The notes: a model not told the origin generated them from the sequence alone. Numbered from the stretch's first letter, positions 1 through 9,736 are shown. The stretch is DNA of 64,000 nucleotides from Tanypteryx hageni (GCA_028673005.1 CM054116.1:148425173-148489172), one strand, 5' to 3'. Numbers and translations are program-made.

Positions 1-981
1 TGCAAATGCACTACTTTGTAAATAACTTGAAAATTTCAGCTTCCTAGCTCATCCCGTAATACCTAAACAGTTATCTATTTATTTAAACTTTAAGAATTTT
101 TAATGGCAACACAAATTAAAATGTCAAAATTTATATAATATCCATTTCGATTTTTTTACAAATCCTATCTCTAAAAAATATTTCAGTTCCGTAGCACAAT
201 CGGAAATACATAAACCTTGAAAATTTGTTTAAACAATTGCAAATTGAAAGTACTTTCTGTTTCTTCTCCTTCAACCCTGACTCTAATCTTTTGATCAGAG
301 TAAAGGTTTTTAAGCAGTCTTTTATCTTTCCAATCTATTCCTATTTTATTTAAAATACCCAACATTTTATCCCATTTCACTTGGCCCAAACTTTCTCCCA
401 ATCTACAAAACAAAAATACATATCTTTATTGACTTCTAGCACTCTTTCTATCATCTCCTCATACATCCTATAGCATCTCTAGTCCCTCTTCCTCTTCTAA
501 AACCAAACTGATTATCTTGCAGTTCCTTTTCTATTCTGTCTTCAATTCTTTTGGTTATTCTTCTGGTTAGAACTTTAGCTGTATGGGAAATTCAACTAAT
601 AGTTCTGTAATCCTTACAACTTTTTGCATTGTTCTTTTCTCCAGTGGTACCATAACAACATCTAAAAAATCTTCAGGCCATATGCCAGTATCATATACTT
701 GGTTAAAAAATTTTGTGAGTTGCTTAACTGCTTTCGACCCCGAAACCTTAAGAACATCCACTGGTATATCATCACTCCCAACAGCCTTCCTTCTTTTCAT
801 TTCATCAATTGCTCTTTTAACTTCAGACTCGAGAATACTTGGTCCTAGCTGGTCTTTTTCCACATCCTCTTTTTCATTTAATTCAATATTTCTTGGCTTT
901 CCGTCTTTGTCATGCAGCACCTCAATGTATTATTTCCAGATATTCTTTACATTGGGAATAACTTTGAAACAGAAAAAATTC

Positions 982-1052
982 TGCTATGACCGGGAGTGGA
1001 ACCCAGGTCTTTCACTTTCCGGGCGGATATTCTACCACTGAACTACCGTAGC
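982..1052 (-). repeat. tRNA-like sequence, left arm of foldback element
   Basis: On the minus strand the segment reads as a tRNA with an A-box-like GGTAGTTCAGTGGTAGAAT (close to tRNA-Gly), a B-box-like GGTTCCACTCC, and ends that pair as an acceptor stem (GCTACGG with TCATAGC). The position expected for the anticodon reads GGA, and the anticodon stem pairs poorly. This suggests a tRNA-derived repeat, not a working tRNA. It faces outward from the element. Confidence 0.6.
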
Positions 1053-1269
1053 AGATAATCTTTCCTGTTTCTGAACGCAGGTGTTTTTCTTAGTTGGGTC
1101 CGGGCTAGCTATGCAGAATTTCTGACTTTGGCAATCTCACCATTTGAGAGGGAGGGGTTTTCTTTGACGTTCTCTTGGAGGACGTCCGTTGGGGCTGGTT
1201 GATACTAGCTTGGCTAGCTCGGACCCAACTAAGAATAACACCCGCATTCAGAAACAGGAAAGATTATCT

Positions 1270-1340
1270 GCTAAGGTAGTTCAGTGGTAGAATACCTGCC
1301 TGGCAAGTGGAAGACCTGGGTTCGATTCCCGGTCATAGCA
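1270..1340 (+). repeat. tRNA-like sequence, right arm of foldback element
   Basis: Mirror copy of the left-arm tRNA-like sequence. It has an intact B box (GGTTCGATTCC), an A box (TAGTTCAGTGGTAGAA), a T arm CTGGG/CCCGG, and acceptor ends GCTAAGG/TCATAGC with one A-A mismatch. The presumed anticodon triplet is GGC. The better T-arm makes this the more plausible Pol III promoter of the two. Transcription would run out of the element to the right. Confidence 0.6.
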
Positions 1341-1929
1341 GAATTTTTTTTGTTTCAAAGTTATTCCCAAAATTACAGCTTATGCCATTCTGCATAGTTT
1401 TACATAATTCCACCAATTTCATTCTTCACATTGTCTGGCTCCGAGACTATTTTAGCACTTTTGTTCATGATTCCTTTATCTTCTATCTTTATAGCCTTTT
1501 TCTTGAATAGTTCCCTTGCTTTGCTATACATGAGATCTGTTCTACACATTCTTTCACACTCGACAATTTCCTTGCAATTCTCATTTATCCACTGTTCTCT
1601 GGCTTTATCTGTTTCCCTTCTTAAAGCATTATTTAACTCCTTGTACTTTCTTTGGCCTTCATTGTTTATATTCTTCCACTTTCTCCTCTCTTCCATTTTT
1701 TGCAGCATGGCTGCTGTGACCCAGGGTTTTTTTGTTTCTTTCACCCGTTATCTTTCCTGTCTTCTTTTCCATTACTTCTTTAACGTTGCTATGGATGTAT
1801 CTCCACTTCTCATCTACATTGTTCCTATTTTCTTCAGCTCTTTTCCACAACCTTTCCTACAACTCAGTCATGATAGCCTCCTTGTTTTTAAGGAGTTCCT
1901 CTAAGTTCCATTTCTTGTTAACTCTTATG

Positions 1930-2655
1930 TTACCTCTTAACGCTCTTCAGTCTACATTGTATATTTGCCACCAAAAGGTTGTGGTCAGAATCGATATCTG
2001 CCCCTGGTAGTGTTTTCACATTTTTAATGCTATTTCTAAATCTTTCATTGACTAGTATGTAATCTAACTGGTATCGTCTCTGGTCTCCTGGGCTTTTCCA
2101 TGTGTAAAGTCTCCGCTGGTGATGCTTAAACCATGTATTAGTTACAATCAATCTATTTCTATGGCAGAATTCCACAAGTTTATCCCTTCTTTCATTTCTC
2201 TTCCCTACTCCATATTTTCCCACTATTTCATCTTCCTGTCCCTCTCCAACTACACTGTTCCAGTCTCCCACTACGATGGTGGTGATCCTTCCTTTTCCCT
2301 CCTCCTTTTATATCTCCGTAATCTGTTTATACATTTCATTTACTTCGTCATCACCAGCATTAGTTGTTGGCATATACACTTGAATTATAAGCATTTTCAC
2401 TGGCTCCATCTGAAGTTTTACGGCTATTAATCTATCATTAACTGTCACTACCTTGCTAATTCTTTCAGCTATCTCTTTTCTCATTATAATCCCCACTCCC
2501 CTTTCCTTTTTCTCTCCTCCCGAGTAAATAATCTTAAATTCGTCTGAATTTATCTCGCCTTCTCCTTCCAACTGAACTTTACTAAGACCTACTATACCTA
2601 CATTATTCCTTCTCATTTCCCTTTTTATGTTCTCTAGTTTACCTCCTGAGTTCAT
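1930..2655 (-). pseudogene. AP-type endonuclease (EEP) domain of RTE LINE, broken
   Basis: Two pieces of the endonuclease/exonuclease/phosphatase domain that nicks target DNA to prime reverse transcription. The first piece (2655-2308) carries the fold's N-terminus. Where active RTE endonucleases have a Glu in the SEVRW-type motif, this copy reads GLSKVQLEG, so the metal-binding Glu is replaced by Lys. The second piece (2271-1930) keeps the later motifs MGDWN, YQLDYILV and the catalytic SDHN. A frameshift or stop around 2290 separates the pieces. The protein would act in a nuclear RNP on the element's own RNA. It cannot be functional as it stands. Confidence 0.8.
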
Positions 2656-3400
2656 AGTCCTATCATTTCATGTGTCTATTCATAATTTCTCACTACTTGC
2701 TTTCTTCTTATTAATGTTACATTTCCTCCGGAGATTCGATTGGGGACTATTTTACCTCCAGAATATTTTACCCCAGAGAGATCCATAGAGGTATTTGCAG
2801 CTTTTCAGTCTATCATGGGAAATATAATGAGATTGTTTCCCCTTGCTTTTCTCATCGCAGTTTCACAAGAGTGATTACCCATCTGTAGCTGTTCAGATCC
2901 ACATGTTCATCACATACAGAGGTACTGTGCAAGCTGCTTCCTTTGCACAGGTGGATGTAAAATCCCCAAGACTGCTTCTTAGTGTGACTCTTCCCCTCAG
3001 ACCTTTCTGGCTTGGATGGTCTTACCAGGAGAATTATCTCCCACTGGCATAGCTCTTTGGTTCATAAGAGTACACAAACCCTCCCACCTCTGTAAGGCAG
3101 TCCTTAGGGAGGGCTACATGTGCTACAACTTCAAAATTTGAAAGAAATGTGTGGAATTAGTACCTCACATTGGATAAAGTATAATATTCTTAAAATTACA
3201 AATTTAAGGCATTGTTGTAACAAAATATTGTTCCATGAGGAAAGATAAAAATTGGGTCCAGAGGTGAAACCTTTGAATTAAAAAAATATTTCTAATAATG
3301 TAATATCTATCTCTCTGAAAAATTAATGTTTATCTGGGTGAGATGAAATGCTTGCAGAATCCAATAACCAACTACTTGTCATTATATATATATATATGTG

Positions 3401-3678
3401 TGTGGGACTGAGATGGTGTACGGGTGGTGATCGTCGCTTGTTTGTGAGGGGTGGTGATCGTCAGTTGTTCAGAGTGGATGCTGGGAGTGAGATAGTTGGG
3501 TGATGGCAAGATGGCAAGAGGTTGGCGCGAGTGAAAGTGGGACGACGACGTGAATGTAGCTGAGTAGCAGAATGGACGGTGTGTGTACGACGGAAGTTTC
3601 CCAGTGTGCCCAGTGTATTGAAGGAAAATAAAATTTATCCGAAATAAGTTCTCTCGTCTACTTTATCCGCACCCCACA
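3401..3678 (+). repeat. 5' LTR of the Gypsy element
   Basis: Begins TGTGGGAC right after a (TA)n run and ends CACCCCACA, giving the inverted TGTGGG...CCCACA ends typical of LTRs. An AATAAA polyadenylation signal lies at about 3627. Inside is a short direct duplication, GGGTGGTGATCGTC (about 3423 and 3451). No second LTR exists in the window to confirm the borders. Confidence 0.6.
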
Positions 3679-3683
3679 ACTTT

Positions 3684-3701
3684 TGGGGGCTCGTCCGGGA
3701 T
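3684..3701 (+). other. Primer-binding site complementary to tRNA-Pro
   Basis: TGGGGGCTCGTCCGGGAT, five bases after the LTR end, equals the tRNA-Pro primer-binding site known from gammaretroviruses such as murine leukaemia virus. It marks where minus-strand DNA synthesis would start and supports the LTR border. Confidence 0.8.
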
Positions 3702-3787
3702 GTGGAAAGGAACGTGAGATGAAGACGCGCCATGACACCAGTAGGACGAATTTTAGTGTATTTATAAGACGAATAGAAGTTTATATG

Positions 3788-3944
3788 TAAGACGAATAGA
3801 CGAAAGACGAGACGTTATCTTACGTAAGACGAGACGTTATTTTACGAAAGACGAGACATTATATTACGAAAGACGAGACGTTATATTACGAAAGACGAGA
3901 CGTTATATTACGAAAGACGAGATGTTATCTTACGAAAGACGAGA
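3788..3944 (+). repeat. 22-bp tandem repeat in the retroelement leader
   Basis: About six to seven copies of a 22-bp unit close to ACGAAAGACGAGACGTTATATT between PBS and gag. Copies differ by single bases (ATATT, ATCTT or ATTTT ends; ACG or ATG). There are no spacers, so it is a plain tandem repeat within the untranslated leader. Confidence 0.85.
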
Positions 3945-4345
3945 CCTTGCTTTTCTCATCAAAGTGTAGTTGTGTTGGCCTAAAGACGATAGGAGCACGC
4001 TGCATATTTTGGACTTTATTTGCCGAGAGACGATAAAAGTTATTAGTTAGAAGAGAAATATTTTAGTGTGGTATAATTTCCTAGCTGATAAACGTTGTGT
4101 GTTGAAACATTTAAGATTTCGAAAGAAAAAGCGTGGGAAGCCATTTTGGTGAAGTCAGTTCTCACGTAATGGACGCTATCTAGCTGGTGGGTCACATGAC
4201 GAGAAAAAGCGCGGGAAGGTAGCGTTGGAATGACGTAGGATCACGTGACGAGGAAGTAGCCTGAGACTAGCGTGTGCCTGGTATAGCCGAGGGGAGGGGA
4301 AAGTACTTTTTGTGTCTTCGTGTTAGTGTGGATAGGCGTTGGAAG

Positions 4346-5584
4346 ATGGCTCCACCTGAAGATCTTTCTGAGAGAGAGAGGCGGGCAACAAGTCGAACCG
4401 TAGAGCAGCTACAGCGCGAGTTGGCAGAGGCCGAAGCTGAGCGTGACGCGTTGCGCGACGAACAACGCCGAATCAAAGAGTCGGAGAGCGAAAGTAGTGT
4501 ATCTCGCGGAGGAGATGAGGGCCACGGAGTTATGAGGGGACAGCTTCAGTTCAGGGATATAGAAGGGACGATCCCGAAATTCACCGGAGAGGACAAGGCC
4601 TTCCCAGTAGGCAAGTGGATTGAACTCATCGAGGAGCACAGTGAATTGTACAAGTGGTCGCCACTACGGATGTTGGTTTTTGCGAAGAAGTGCCTCGAGG
4701 GAACCGCGAAGCTGTGGCTGGAGGCGGAACCAGTATTCAAGACGTGGGGAGCACTTAAGGAGGCCCTGACGGAGGAGTTTGAATCAAAGACAAACAGTCG
4801 TGAGATTCATCAGTTGCTATTTAGGCGCAAAAAGAAGGAAGGGGAATCCCGCCAAGAGTACATCCTGCAGATGAGGAAAATAGCTAGTAGGATTGACCTG
4901 GAACCGGAAATCACTATTCAATATATTATCGACGGTCTTCGGGATAGTGAGGTAAATAAGGCGATTCTGTATGGGGCTAAGACATTTGCCGAGTTTCGGG
5001 AGAAGGTAAAATATTACGAGATGATGAGGAGCAAAATGTCTACGAATAGGCCGCGGCATGAGGTGGAAGTACCAAGGAGTCCTGGGTCGAACTTTTCTAA
5101 CAAAACAAAACAGGCTAGGTGCTTCAATTGTGGGAGTGTAGGACATTTGAGACGTGATTGTAAGTTTAAGGAAAGGGGGACCAAGTGCCTCGGGTTTGGG
5201 CATATTGCCGCGAAATGCCCAGGTTCGCCTTCGAGTGGTGGTCAACGGGATGCTTTCCAAGTAGAAAAGAGCACTGATAGAGCAGGTTTGTTACAGTTGC
5301 GGTCAGAGGGCCGGAAAAATAGGATTAAGACTGTTAAAATTAACAGAGTCAATGTGGACTGTCTAATTGATTGTGGGAGTGACTACAATATCATTGCCGA
5401 AGATCTTTGCAAGGAGTTATGTGAACTGGACTTTGAAAGGCACGAGCAGGTTCTAGAAGCCGCAGGTGGGGGGATGATCAAGACGCTGGGCCGACTTAAG
5501 ATGACGACTGTTATCGACGGAGTCCCATATCCACTGTTGTACTCTGTAGTGCCTGCTGGAACCATTCCTTACGTGAGTAAGTAA
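4346..5584 (+). CDS. gag: Gag-protease polyprotein of Gypsy-type element
   Basis: The ATG at 4346 (context AAGATGG) is preferred over the in-frame ATG at 4274. The N-terminus is charged and coiled-coil-like, with ERERRATSRTVEQLQRELAEAE followed by a Glu/Arg-rich stretch. A retrotransposon gag core follows (around KWIELIEEHSELYKWSP to FAEFREKVKYYE), then one good CCHC zinc knuckle, CFNCGSVGHLRRDC. A second knuckle is damaged (KCLGFGHIAAKC lacks a Cys). Next comes an aspartic-protease segment, CLIDCGSDYNII, where families normally have DTGS or DSGS; the catalytic Asp remains but the next residue is Cys. The frame ends in TAA at 5582-5584, with pol continuing in the same frame. The products would package the element's RNA and cleave the polyprotein in cytoplasmic particles. 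The N-terminal boundary and protease activity are uncertain. Confidence 0.85.
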   Translation: MAPPEDLSERERRATSRTVEQLQRELAEAEAERDALRDEQRRIKESESESSVSRGGDEGHGVMRGQLQFRDIEGTIPKFTGEDKAFPVGKWIELIEEHSELYKWSPLRMLVFAKKCLEGTAKLWLEAEPVFKTWGALKEALTEEFESKTNSREIHQLLFRRKKKEGESRQEYILQMRKIASRIDLEPEITIQYIIDGLRDSEVNKAILYGAKTFAEFREKVKYYEMMRSKMSTNRPRHEVEVPRSPGSNFSNKTKQARCFNCGSVGHLRRDCKFKERGTKCLGFGHIAAKCPGSPSSGGQRDAFQVEKSTDRAGLLQLRSEGRKNRIKTVKINRVNVDCLIDCGSDYNIIAEDLCKELCELDFERHEQVLEAAGGGMIKTLGRLKMTTVIDGVPYPLLYSVVPAGTIPYVSK

Positions 5585-6292
5585 GTGAGTGAGTTAAGCA
5601 GGAGCGAGGCTCAGATATGGCCAGAAGAGGGCTGTATGTTGCTTATTGCCGCAGATGACGACCAGTGCAGTCATTTAGACCCAGAATTAGGCAGCAAGGT
5701 TAGAGAATTAGTCGGGGATTACCAGCCTAAGAAGATGGAGGAGGTGCCGATTAAGATGAAAATAGTCCTAAAGAATGAGATGCCCATTAGCCGGAGACCA
5801 CGGCAGTTATCACCTAAGGAGTCGGCCGAAGTTGACGAGCAGGTGGAAGAGTGGTTGGAAAAGAGGATAATCACGACCAGCCATTCTGAGTTCGCTAGCC
5901 AGGTGGTTGTGGCCAGGAAGAAAGATGGGAGTGCAAGAATATGTGTGAACTACAAACCGATTAACAAGGTCATTGTTAGACAGCATTTTCCCCTGCCTTT
6001 GATAGAGGACATTTTGGATAGGTTAGTGGAGGCAAAGGTGTTTATTACGCTGGACTTAAAAGATGGCTTCTTTCATGTGCAAGTAGCAGAAGGGAGCAGA
6101 AAATATACCGCCTTTGTGACACCTATAGGAGAATACGAGTTCACTAGGGTCCCATTTGGGTTGTGCAATTTCCCAGCTGTGTTTCAGAGATTCATTTCAT
6201 TTGTTTTTCGGGAGCTGGTGAAGCGTGGGATTGTACTAATTTATTTGGACGACATAATAATTGTGGCTGAAAGCGAGAGTGAGGCAGTGTAG
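5585..6292 (+). CDS. pol: Reverse transcriptase (N-terminal half of Pol), truncated
   Basis: Continues the gag-protease frame after a single TAA. The frame has no obvious ATG of its own, so it needs readthrough or the stop is a mutation. Gypsy RT motifs appear in order: SEFASQVVVARKKDGSARICVNYKPIN, FITLDLKDGFFHV (catalytic Asp), FVTPIGEYEFTRVPFGL, and LIYLDDIIIVA (catalytic YLDD intact). The frame stops 10 residues after YLDD, leaving the thumb, RNase H and integrase missing. The sequence after 6292 is AT-rich and does not resemble pol. Confidence 0.85.
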   Translation: MSELSRSEAQIWPEEGCMLLIAADDDQCSHLDPELGSKVRELVGDYQPKKMEEVPIKMKIVLKNEMPISRRPRQLSPKESAEVDEQVEEWLEKRIITTSHSEFASQVVVARKKDGSARICVNYKPINKVIVRQHFPLPLIEDILDRLVEAKVFITLDLKDGFFHVQVAEGSRKYTAFVTPIGEYEFTRVPFGLCNFPAVFQRFISFVFRELVKRGIVLIYLDDIIIVAESESEAV

Positions 6293-7430
6293 CAGCTCCT
6301 GCACTTGAGGCTCTGGGGGATCGAAATGGCGGAATTTTATGACCACTGTTTTGCATATAGTGTGACCATCCAGTGCTATATTTCATAGGATCAAACTTAT
6401 TGTTTTCCTTTCTTTCACCTTTATTAATTTTGATGTCTTTATGTATGTTGATTTTTGATTAATTAATGAAAACAAAATTATTTAAAAAATATTCAAAAAC
6501 ACATTATTACATATATTGAAGAGAATTCTGCCCTTGTTTCTGTGTGTTTGCACAGTTGCAGCACATTTTTCAATTGCATTTTAAATCACTTAGAATAGTG
6601 ATAAGAATACGGGACTTGCACCAAACGATGGCATTGTTGCTGATCTAGCAAAATTACATCAATATCTAAAAGCAATGACATTGTATTTGAAATCAATTGT
6701 GAGAACCCTTCTTATATATTTTGAATGTATTTTAATTGAAAGGGAAGTAATGACGGCTTAGAACGATAGGTTTGTTTACTGCAGGGCCATTTCTAAGGTG
6801 TGGAAGAAATGCGAATGAACATACGACCGCTAATATTTTAATTATCTTTTTGTTTTGTTTACCTTGACGACGAAAGAACTTAGTAAGTAGCTTTTTTAAT
6901 TCACACATTTTTTTCACTGTATATGCACCGGCCATGCATAAAATATCTTGCATAAGTATCGAAAGAAATTAATCATATAGTAATTTGCTTTAAACTATCC
7001 AATAAAATTTGCAAACGAAAAGATATTTTCAATGTTTGCATGAAGTATCTTCATATTTTAAATGTTGAGTTGTCCATCATTACAATGCATAGGAGTTGTT
7101 TCTGACTTAAAGTTTTTACGCTACGTGTTTAATTGTTTTAAATTTACATGAAACTTTTCTCATAAATTTTCAATCGGTTCATGATTTTTTTCATTGCAAC
7201 CTCTTTATAAAATGTCGAAAAATCGGAAAATATCGAATATAAACTTAAAATGTGAGGGAGGAGAATGGAAGAGAGAAAAGGAGGAAGAATGGGAAGTGCC
7301 TTAATTTTAATATTTAATCCAAGCATATCCGTCATGTTGACAGGCTTTTATACTAGTTACTATAATTATTATTAACAAGCTGAATGGGGGTGTAATGTAA
7401 TATGTATACTTATATCAATAATTAAAAATT
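6293..7430. other. Gene-less AT-rich stretch
   Basis: No coding frame, inverted ends or tRNA-like sequence could be supported here. It separates the broken 3' edge of the Gypsy element from the Penelope-like element and may hold old undetectable repeat sequence. Confidence 0.5.
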
Positions 7431-7438
7431 CCATAGAG

Positions 7439-8408
7439 TTGTCGCACACCTTAAAAGGAAAAATTTTCCCCAACAATTCAAAATTTGTCTCTTTTGATGT
7501 TTGTAATCTTTTTACATCTGTTCCCATTAAAGAAGCCATAGATTTGGTAGTAGATATTCTTTCCAAAGCAGGTGTCAATCAATTTTTGATAACTGATTTT
7601 TCTAACTTACTTGAAGCTTATTCTGAGAAAAACTATTTTCTTTTTGACAATAATTTTTATAAACAAACGGATGATCTTGCGATGGGGTCCCCTCTTTCCC
7701 CTCTCCTTCCCGACATCTTTCTCAACAATTTAGAAGTTAACCTTTTTAATTCTGGCCATCCTTTATTAGCGTATTCCAAATTTTGGGGTAGGTATGTGGA
7801 TGGCATTTTGTGTGTCTGTAGTGGTACAGATGATACTTTCTGAATTTTTAACCCTTTTAAATTCCCTCCACCCTTCCATTTCTTTTACGGTCGAATCTAA
7901 AACCAATGGTTTGCTTAACTTTTTAGATCTCACTTTGTCTCTGATGAACAACACACCTACCTTTGCTATTTTCCGTAAACCCACTTACACAGACCAGGTC
8001 ATTTCCAATCACTCTTCCTATCATTTTTCCAACAAACATGCTTCTTTTCATTCTATGCTTCACTGCCTTCTTAGTATACCTCTTTCTAAACCCAATTTCC
8101 TTATAGAACTTAACACCATTAAACAGATCGCCACCAATAATGGCTACAAAATTGGTTTAATTGATAAAATTATCTCTAAAAAACGTTTATTTATTGCCTC
8201 CCAAAAAATCGTTTCTTTTCCGCCTAATCTCACCTCCAAACCTCTTAGTTGGCGCAGACCCCCATTTTTAGGAAACATTTCTTATAAATTGTCCAACCTT
8301 TTTCCTAAACTTAAACTTAAACACGCTTTCTACTCCCCAGTTACATTTTCCAAATTATTCCTTAATGCTAAAGCTGATACAGTTGTCATTAAGAAGTGGT
8401 GTATATAA
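7439..8408 (+). pseudogene. Penelope-like reverse transcriptase (C-terminal part), broken
   Basis: Two overlapping frames encode the second half of a Penelope-like (PLE) RT. The first (to 7843) has FVSFDVCNLFTSVPI (motif A), the PLE signature MGSPLSPLLPDIFL, and the motif C region RYVDGIL, where the second catalytic Asp of YVDD has become Gly. A frameshift near 7840 leads to the second frame (7794-8408), with LNFLDLTLSLM, FRKPTYTDQVISNHSSYH and the thumb/linker KPLSWRRPPFLGN. The N-terminal third of the RT is missing. PLE RTs are related to telomerase. This copy is inactive from the motif C change and frame break. Confidence 0.85.
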
Positions 8409-8712
8409 ACTTGCTTGTGATGATTGCGGAGCGGTCTACATCGGCCAAACGGGGAGGAGTTTTGACAAGATGATTAAGGAGGATAAGCGATACTTCCGTT
8501 TAAATAATTTGAATTCTCAATTTGTGAAACATCTTTTAAACCTCAATCATCATAGTTCCTTCAACCCTAAATTCCTCCACTTTGAAATTAAAGGTCGCAA
8601 ATTGGATGCTCTTGAACAGCTAAAGATAATTATTTGTGGAGACTAGCTTCTCTTAAATGAATACCTTTTCCACAATCATTCTCCTCTATTTGGCTTACCG
8701 AATATTTTGTAA
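8390..8712 (+). pseudogene. GIY-YIG endonuclease domain of Penelope-like element
   Basis: GVYKLACDDCGAVYIGQTGRSF is the GIY-YIG core, preceded by a Cys pair (C-x2-C) typical of PLE endonucleases. The family's downstream Arg/Glu region follows (KGRKLDALEQLKI). It lies in a different frame from the RT, so a frameshift near 8400 separates them. A TAG at about 8644 precedes the likely original stop at 8710. GIY-YIG endonuclease cuts target DNA for insertion. Its order after RT matches endonuclease-positive PLEs. Confidence 0.85.
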
Positions 8713-8919
8713 ATACTTTGTATCAACATTGCTGTCTTTGGTCCCTTTTACCAAGTTTTTGTAACATTTCGTAACTTGATTTTGCTTTTGCCTTCCTTTC
8801 CAACCCCTTCCTTTTCCTAACCGTTTATCTAATTACCTTCCTTTTGTTTTCTGTGTAACCCCTACTGTCTCCTTCCCCCTTTTTTCCCCTATATATATGG
8901 AACGATTTTTATATTTTAT

Positions 8920-9000
8920 CCCCTGATGATGCTACGATAATAGTGAAGCTGGTCATGCCAAATAAATTTGTGGAAGTGACAAAGTTCTTTCTTTTTCTTG
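8920..9000 (+). repeat. Penelope-like element 3' terminal sequence
   Basis: Contains CCCTGATGATGCTACGATAATAGTGAAG, a degenerate hammerhead-ribozyme-like core (CTGATGA, a possible short stem, then GAAG where GAAA is expected). The tail AAATAAATTTGTGGAAGTGACAAAGTTCTTT follows. A related tail recurs at 9737-9800, as expected for PLEs with terminal or partial tandem copies. Confidence 0.5.
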
Positions 9001-9530
9001 ATGAGTAAATTCCACAGGGTTCAGCCTGACCTCATTCTTGATAAACAACTTCTGATTACCTCATTATATAAATTTCTGCCAAATTTCAATTTTCTATCTA
9101 CATCCTTGTTTGAGTAATTTGTGTTTTAATAACGTTACACACAGACCAACGGATGGACAACATAGGCTTTTATTATTATTTTTGTGATTCTTTTAACCCT
9201 TATCTGGATTCATGACTTTATAATGCAGTTGCATTCCTGGCGCCACTGCAGCGCTAATTCAAATACGAATTTTTTAAGTATATAAATAAATATATTTATA
9301 CAACACTATATTTGTAGATGGTTCAATTAATATTTAATATTATGAAAACATATACAATGTACTGAAAAATAAAATTATCGTGTATTCCAATCAAAATCTT
9401 CTTACAGTAATACAAAAATAATTTTTCAAATTTGTTACGAATTATATGCATTATTACTCAACTTTATAAAATTAATGAACCATAAATATATAATTTCCAT
9501 GACAAAAGATTTTCAGGAAAAATTATCACA
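9001..9530. other. Gene-less AT-rich stretch
   Basis: No supported gene or repeat structure. It lies between two copies of the Penelope-type tail. Confidence 0.4.
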
Positions 9531-9725
9531 TTATTTATTTTTTAAACATTTATTGCAAATACTTTTAGAGTGCTCCTTACAAGTGTTCTTCCTACAGAAT
9601 TCGCAAATTTGAAATATCTGTCTTTTGGTAGAACAAAGATGACACTGCGAACATTTTGCCCTTTTTATTTGTGTTTCTTCATTTGAATGTGTACTGTTCT
9701 CGCCTCCTTGGTACTCAGAAAGATA
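9531..9725 (-). pseudogene. Orphan C-terminal cysteine-rich domain of a piggyBac transposase
   Basis: A short minus-strand frame ending in TAA at 9531-9533 reads KRAKCSQCHLCSTKRQ, then CEFCRKNTCKEHSK and ICNKCLKNK at its C-terminus. The spacing of Cys pairs and the CKEHS step match the C-terminal zinc-binding domain of PGBD4-like piggyBac transposases, which binds the terminal repeats. No DDD catalytic core is present upstream, so this is a remnant. It sits between two Penelope-type tails. Confidence 0.6.
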
Positions 9726-9736
9726 CTTTTTCTTGT

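Larger units (their letters stand above)
952..1372. mobile_element. Foldback (long inverted-repeat) element with tRNA-like arms
   Basis: A 421-bp insertion flanked by TTACA direct repeats (947-951 and 1373-1377) inside the RTE LINE. Its two arms (about 952-1110 and 1215-1372) are near-perfect inverted complements, beginning TTGGGAATAACTTTGAAAC on the left and mirrored on the right. Each arm contains a 71-nt tRNA-like sequence pointing outward. The roughly 100-bp centre (1111-1214) is unique. No protein frame is present, so it must be non-autonomous: either a MITE-like foldback element or two SINE copies joined head to head and mobilised together. Confidence 0.75.
183..1850 (-). pseudogene. 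RTE LINE linker and N-terminal reverse transcriptase, broken
   Basis: Minus-strand fragments continue the LINE after the endonuclease. 1850-1400 is the Lys/Arg/Glu-rich linker in two frames (for example AREQWINENCKEIVECERM). 920-567 is the RT N-terminus with the family-typical ESEVKRAIDEMKRRKAVGSDDIP and the GIWPEDFL-VVMVPL segment. 413-183 is a short RT piece around WDKMLGILNKIGIDWKDKRLL. The foldback element (952-1372) lies between linker and RT; removing it and one TTACA restores contiguity of the LINE. The FADD-type catalytic motif is absent. Antisense frames over the same bases are shadows. Confidence 0.75.
181..3120 (-). mobile_element. RTE (BovB/CFDP2-like) non-LTR retrotransposon copy 1, decayed
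   Basis: Read on the minus strand from about 3120 to 181 this is one LINE: a 5' leader (about 3120-2660), an endonuclease domain (2655-1930), a linker (1850-1400) and the start of a reverse transcriptase (920-183). The leader (for example 2690-2900) matches the leader of the second copy at 21130-21350, so both belong to one family. The endonuclease resembles the RTE-derived part of the mammalian CFDP2 protein, which places it in or near the RTE clade; that assignment is from memory. The copy is dead: frameshifts and stops separate all parts, a 421-bp foldback element interrupts it at 952-1372, and the RT catalytic core and 3' end are missing before base 181. Bases 1-180 hold nothing I recognise. 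Confidence 0.8.
3401..6292 (+). mobile_element. Ty3/Gypsy-type LTR retrotransposon, 3'-truncated
   Basis: The order is 5' LTR (about 3401-3678), primer-binding site (3684-3701), repeat-rich leader (3702-4345), gag-protease frame (4346-5584), and a reverse-transcriptase frame that ends at 6292 just after the YLDD catalytic motif. RNase H, integrase and a 3' LTR are absent from the following sequence, so the copy lost its 3' half. GC content is clearly higher than the flanks, and the long open frames suggest a fairly young insertion. It abuts the 5' leader of the RTE LINE on its left. Confidence 0.85.

Noticed and set aside
583..1041. Plus-strand open frames over 583-1041, 1431-1904 and 2119-2430
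   Set aside because: They are antisense shadows of the minus-strand RTE LINE, hydrophobic by composition and without domains.
982..1340. Functional tRNA genes at 982-1052 and 1270-1340
   Set aside because: Anticodon stems pair poorly, acceptor mismatches exist, and both lie in inverted arms of a mobile element.
3788..3944. CRISPR-like array
   Set aside because: Units are contiguous without spacers, lie in a retroelement leader, and the context is eukaryotic.
8923..8947. Functional hammerhead ribozyme at the Penelope 3' end
   Set aside because: GAAG in place of GAAA and a weak stem II make it degenerate; kept only as a feature of the terminal repeat.
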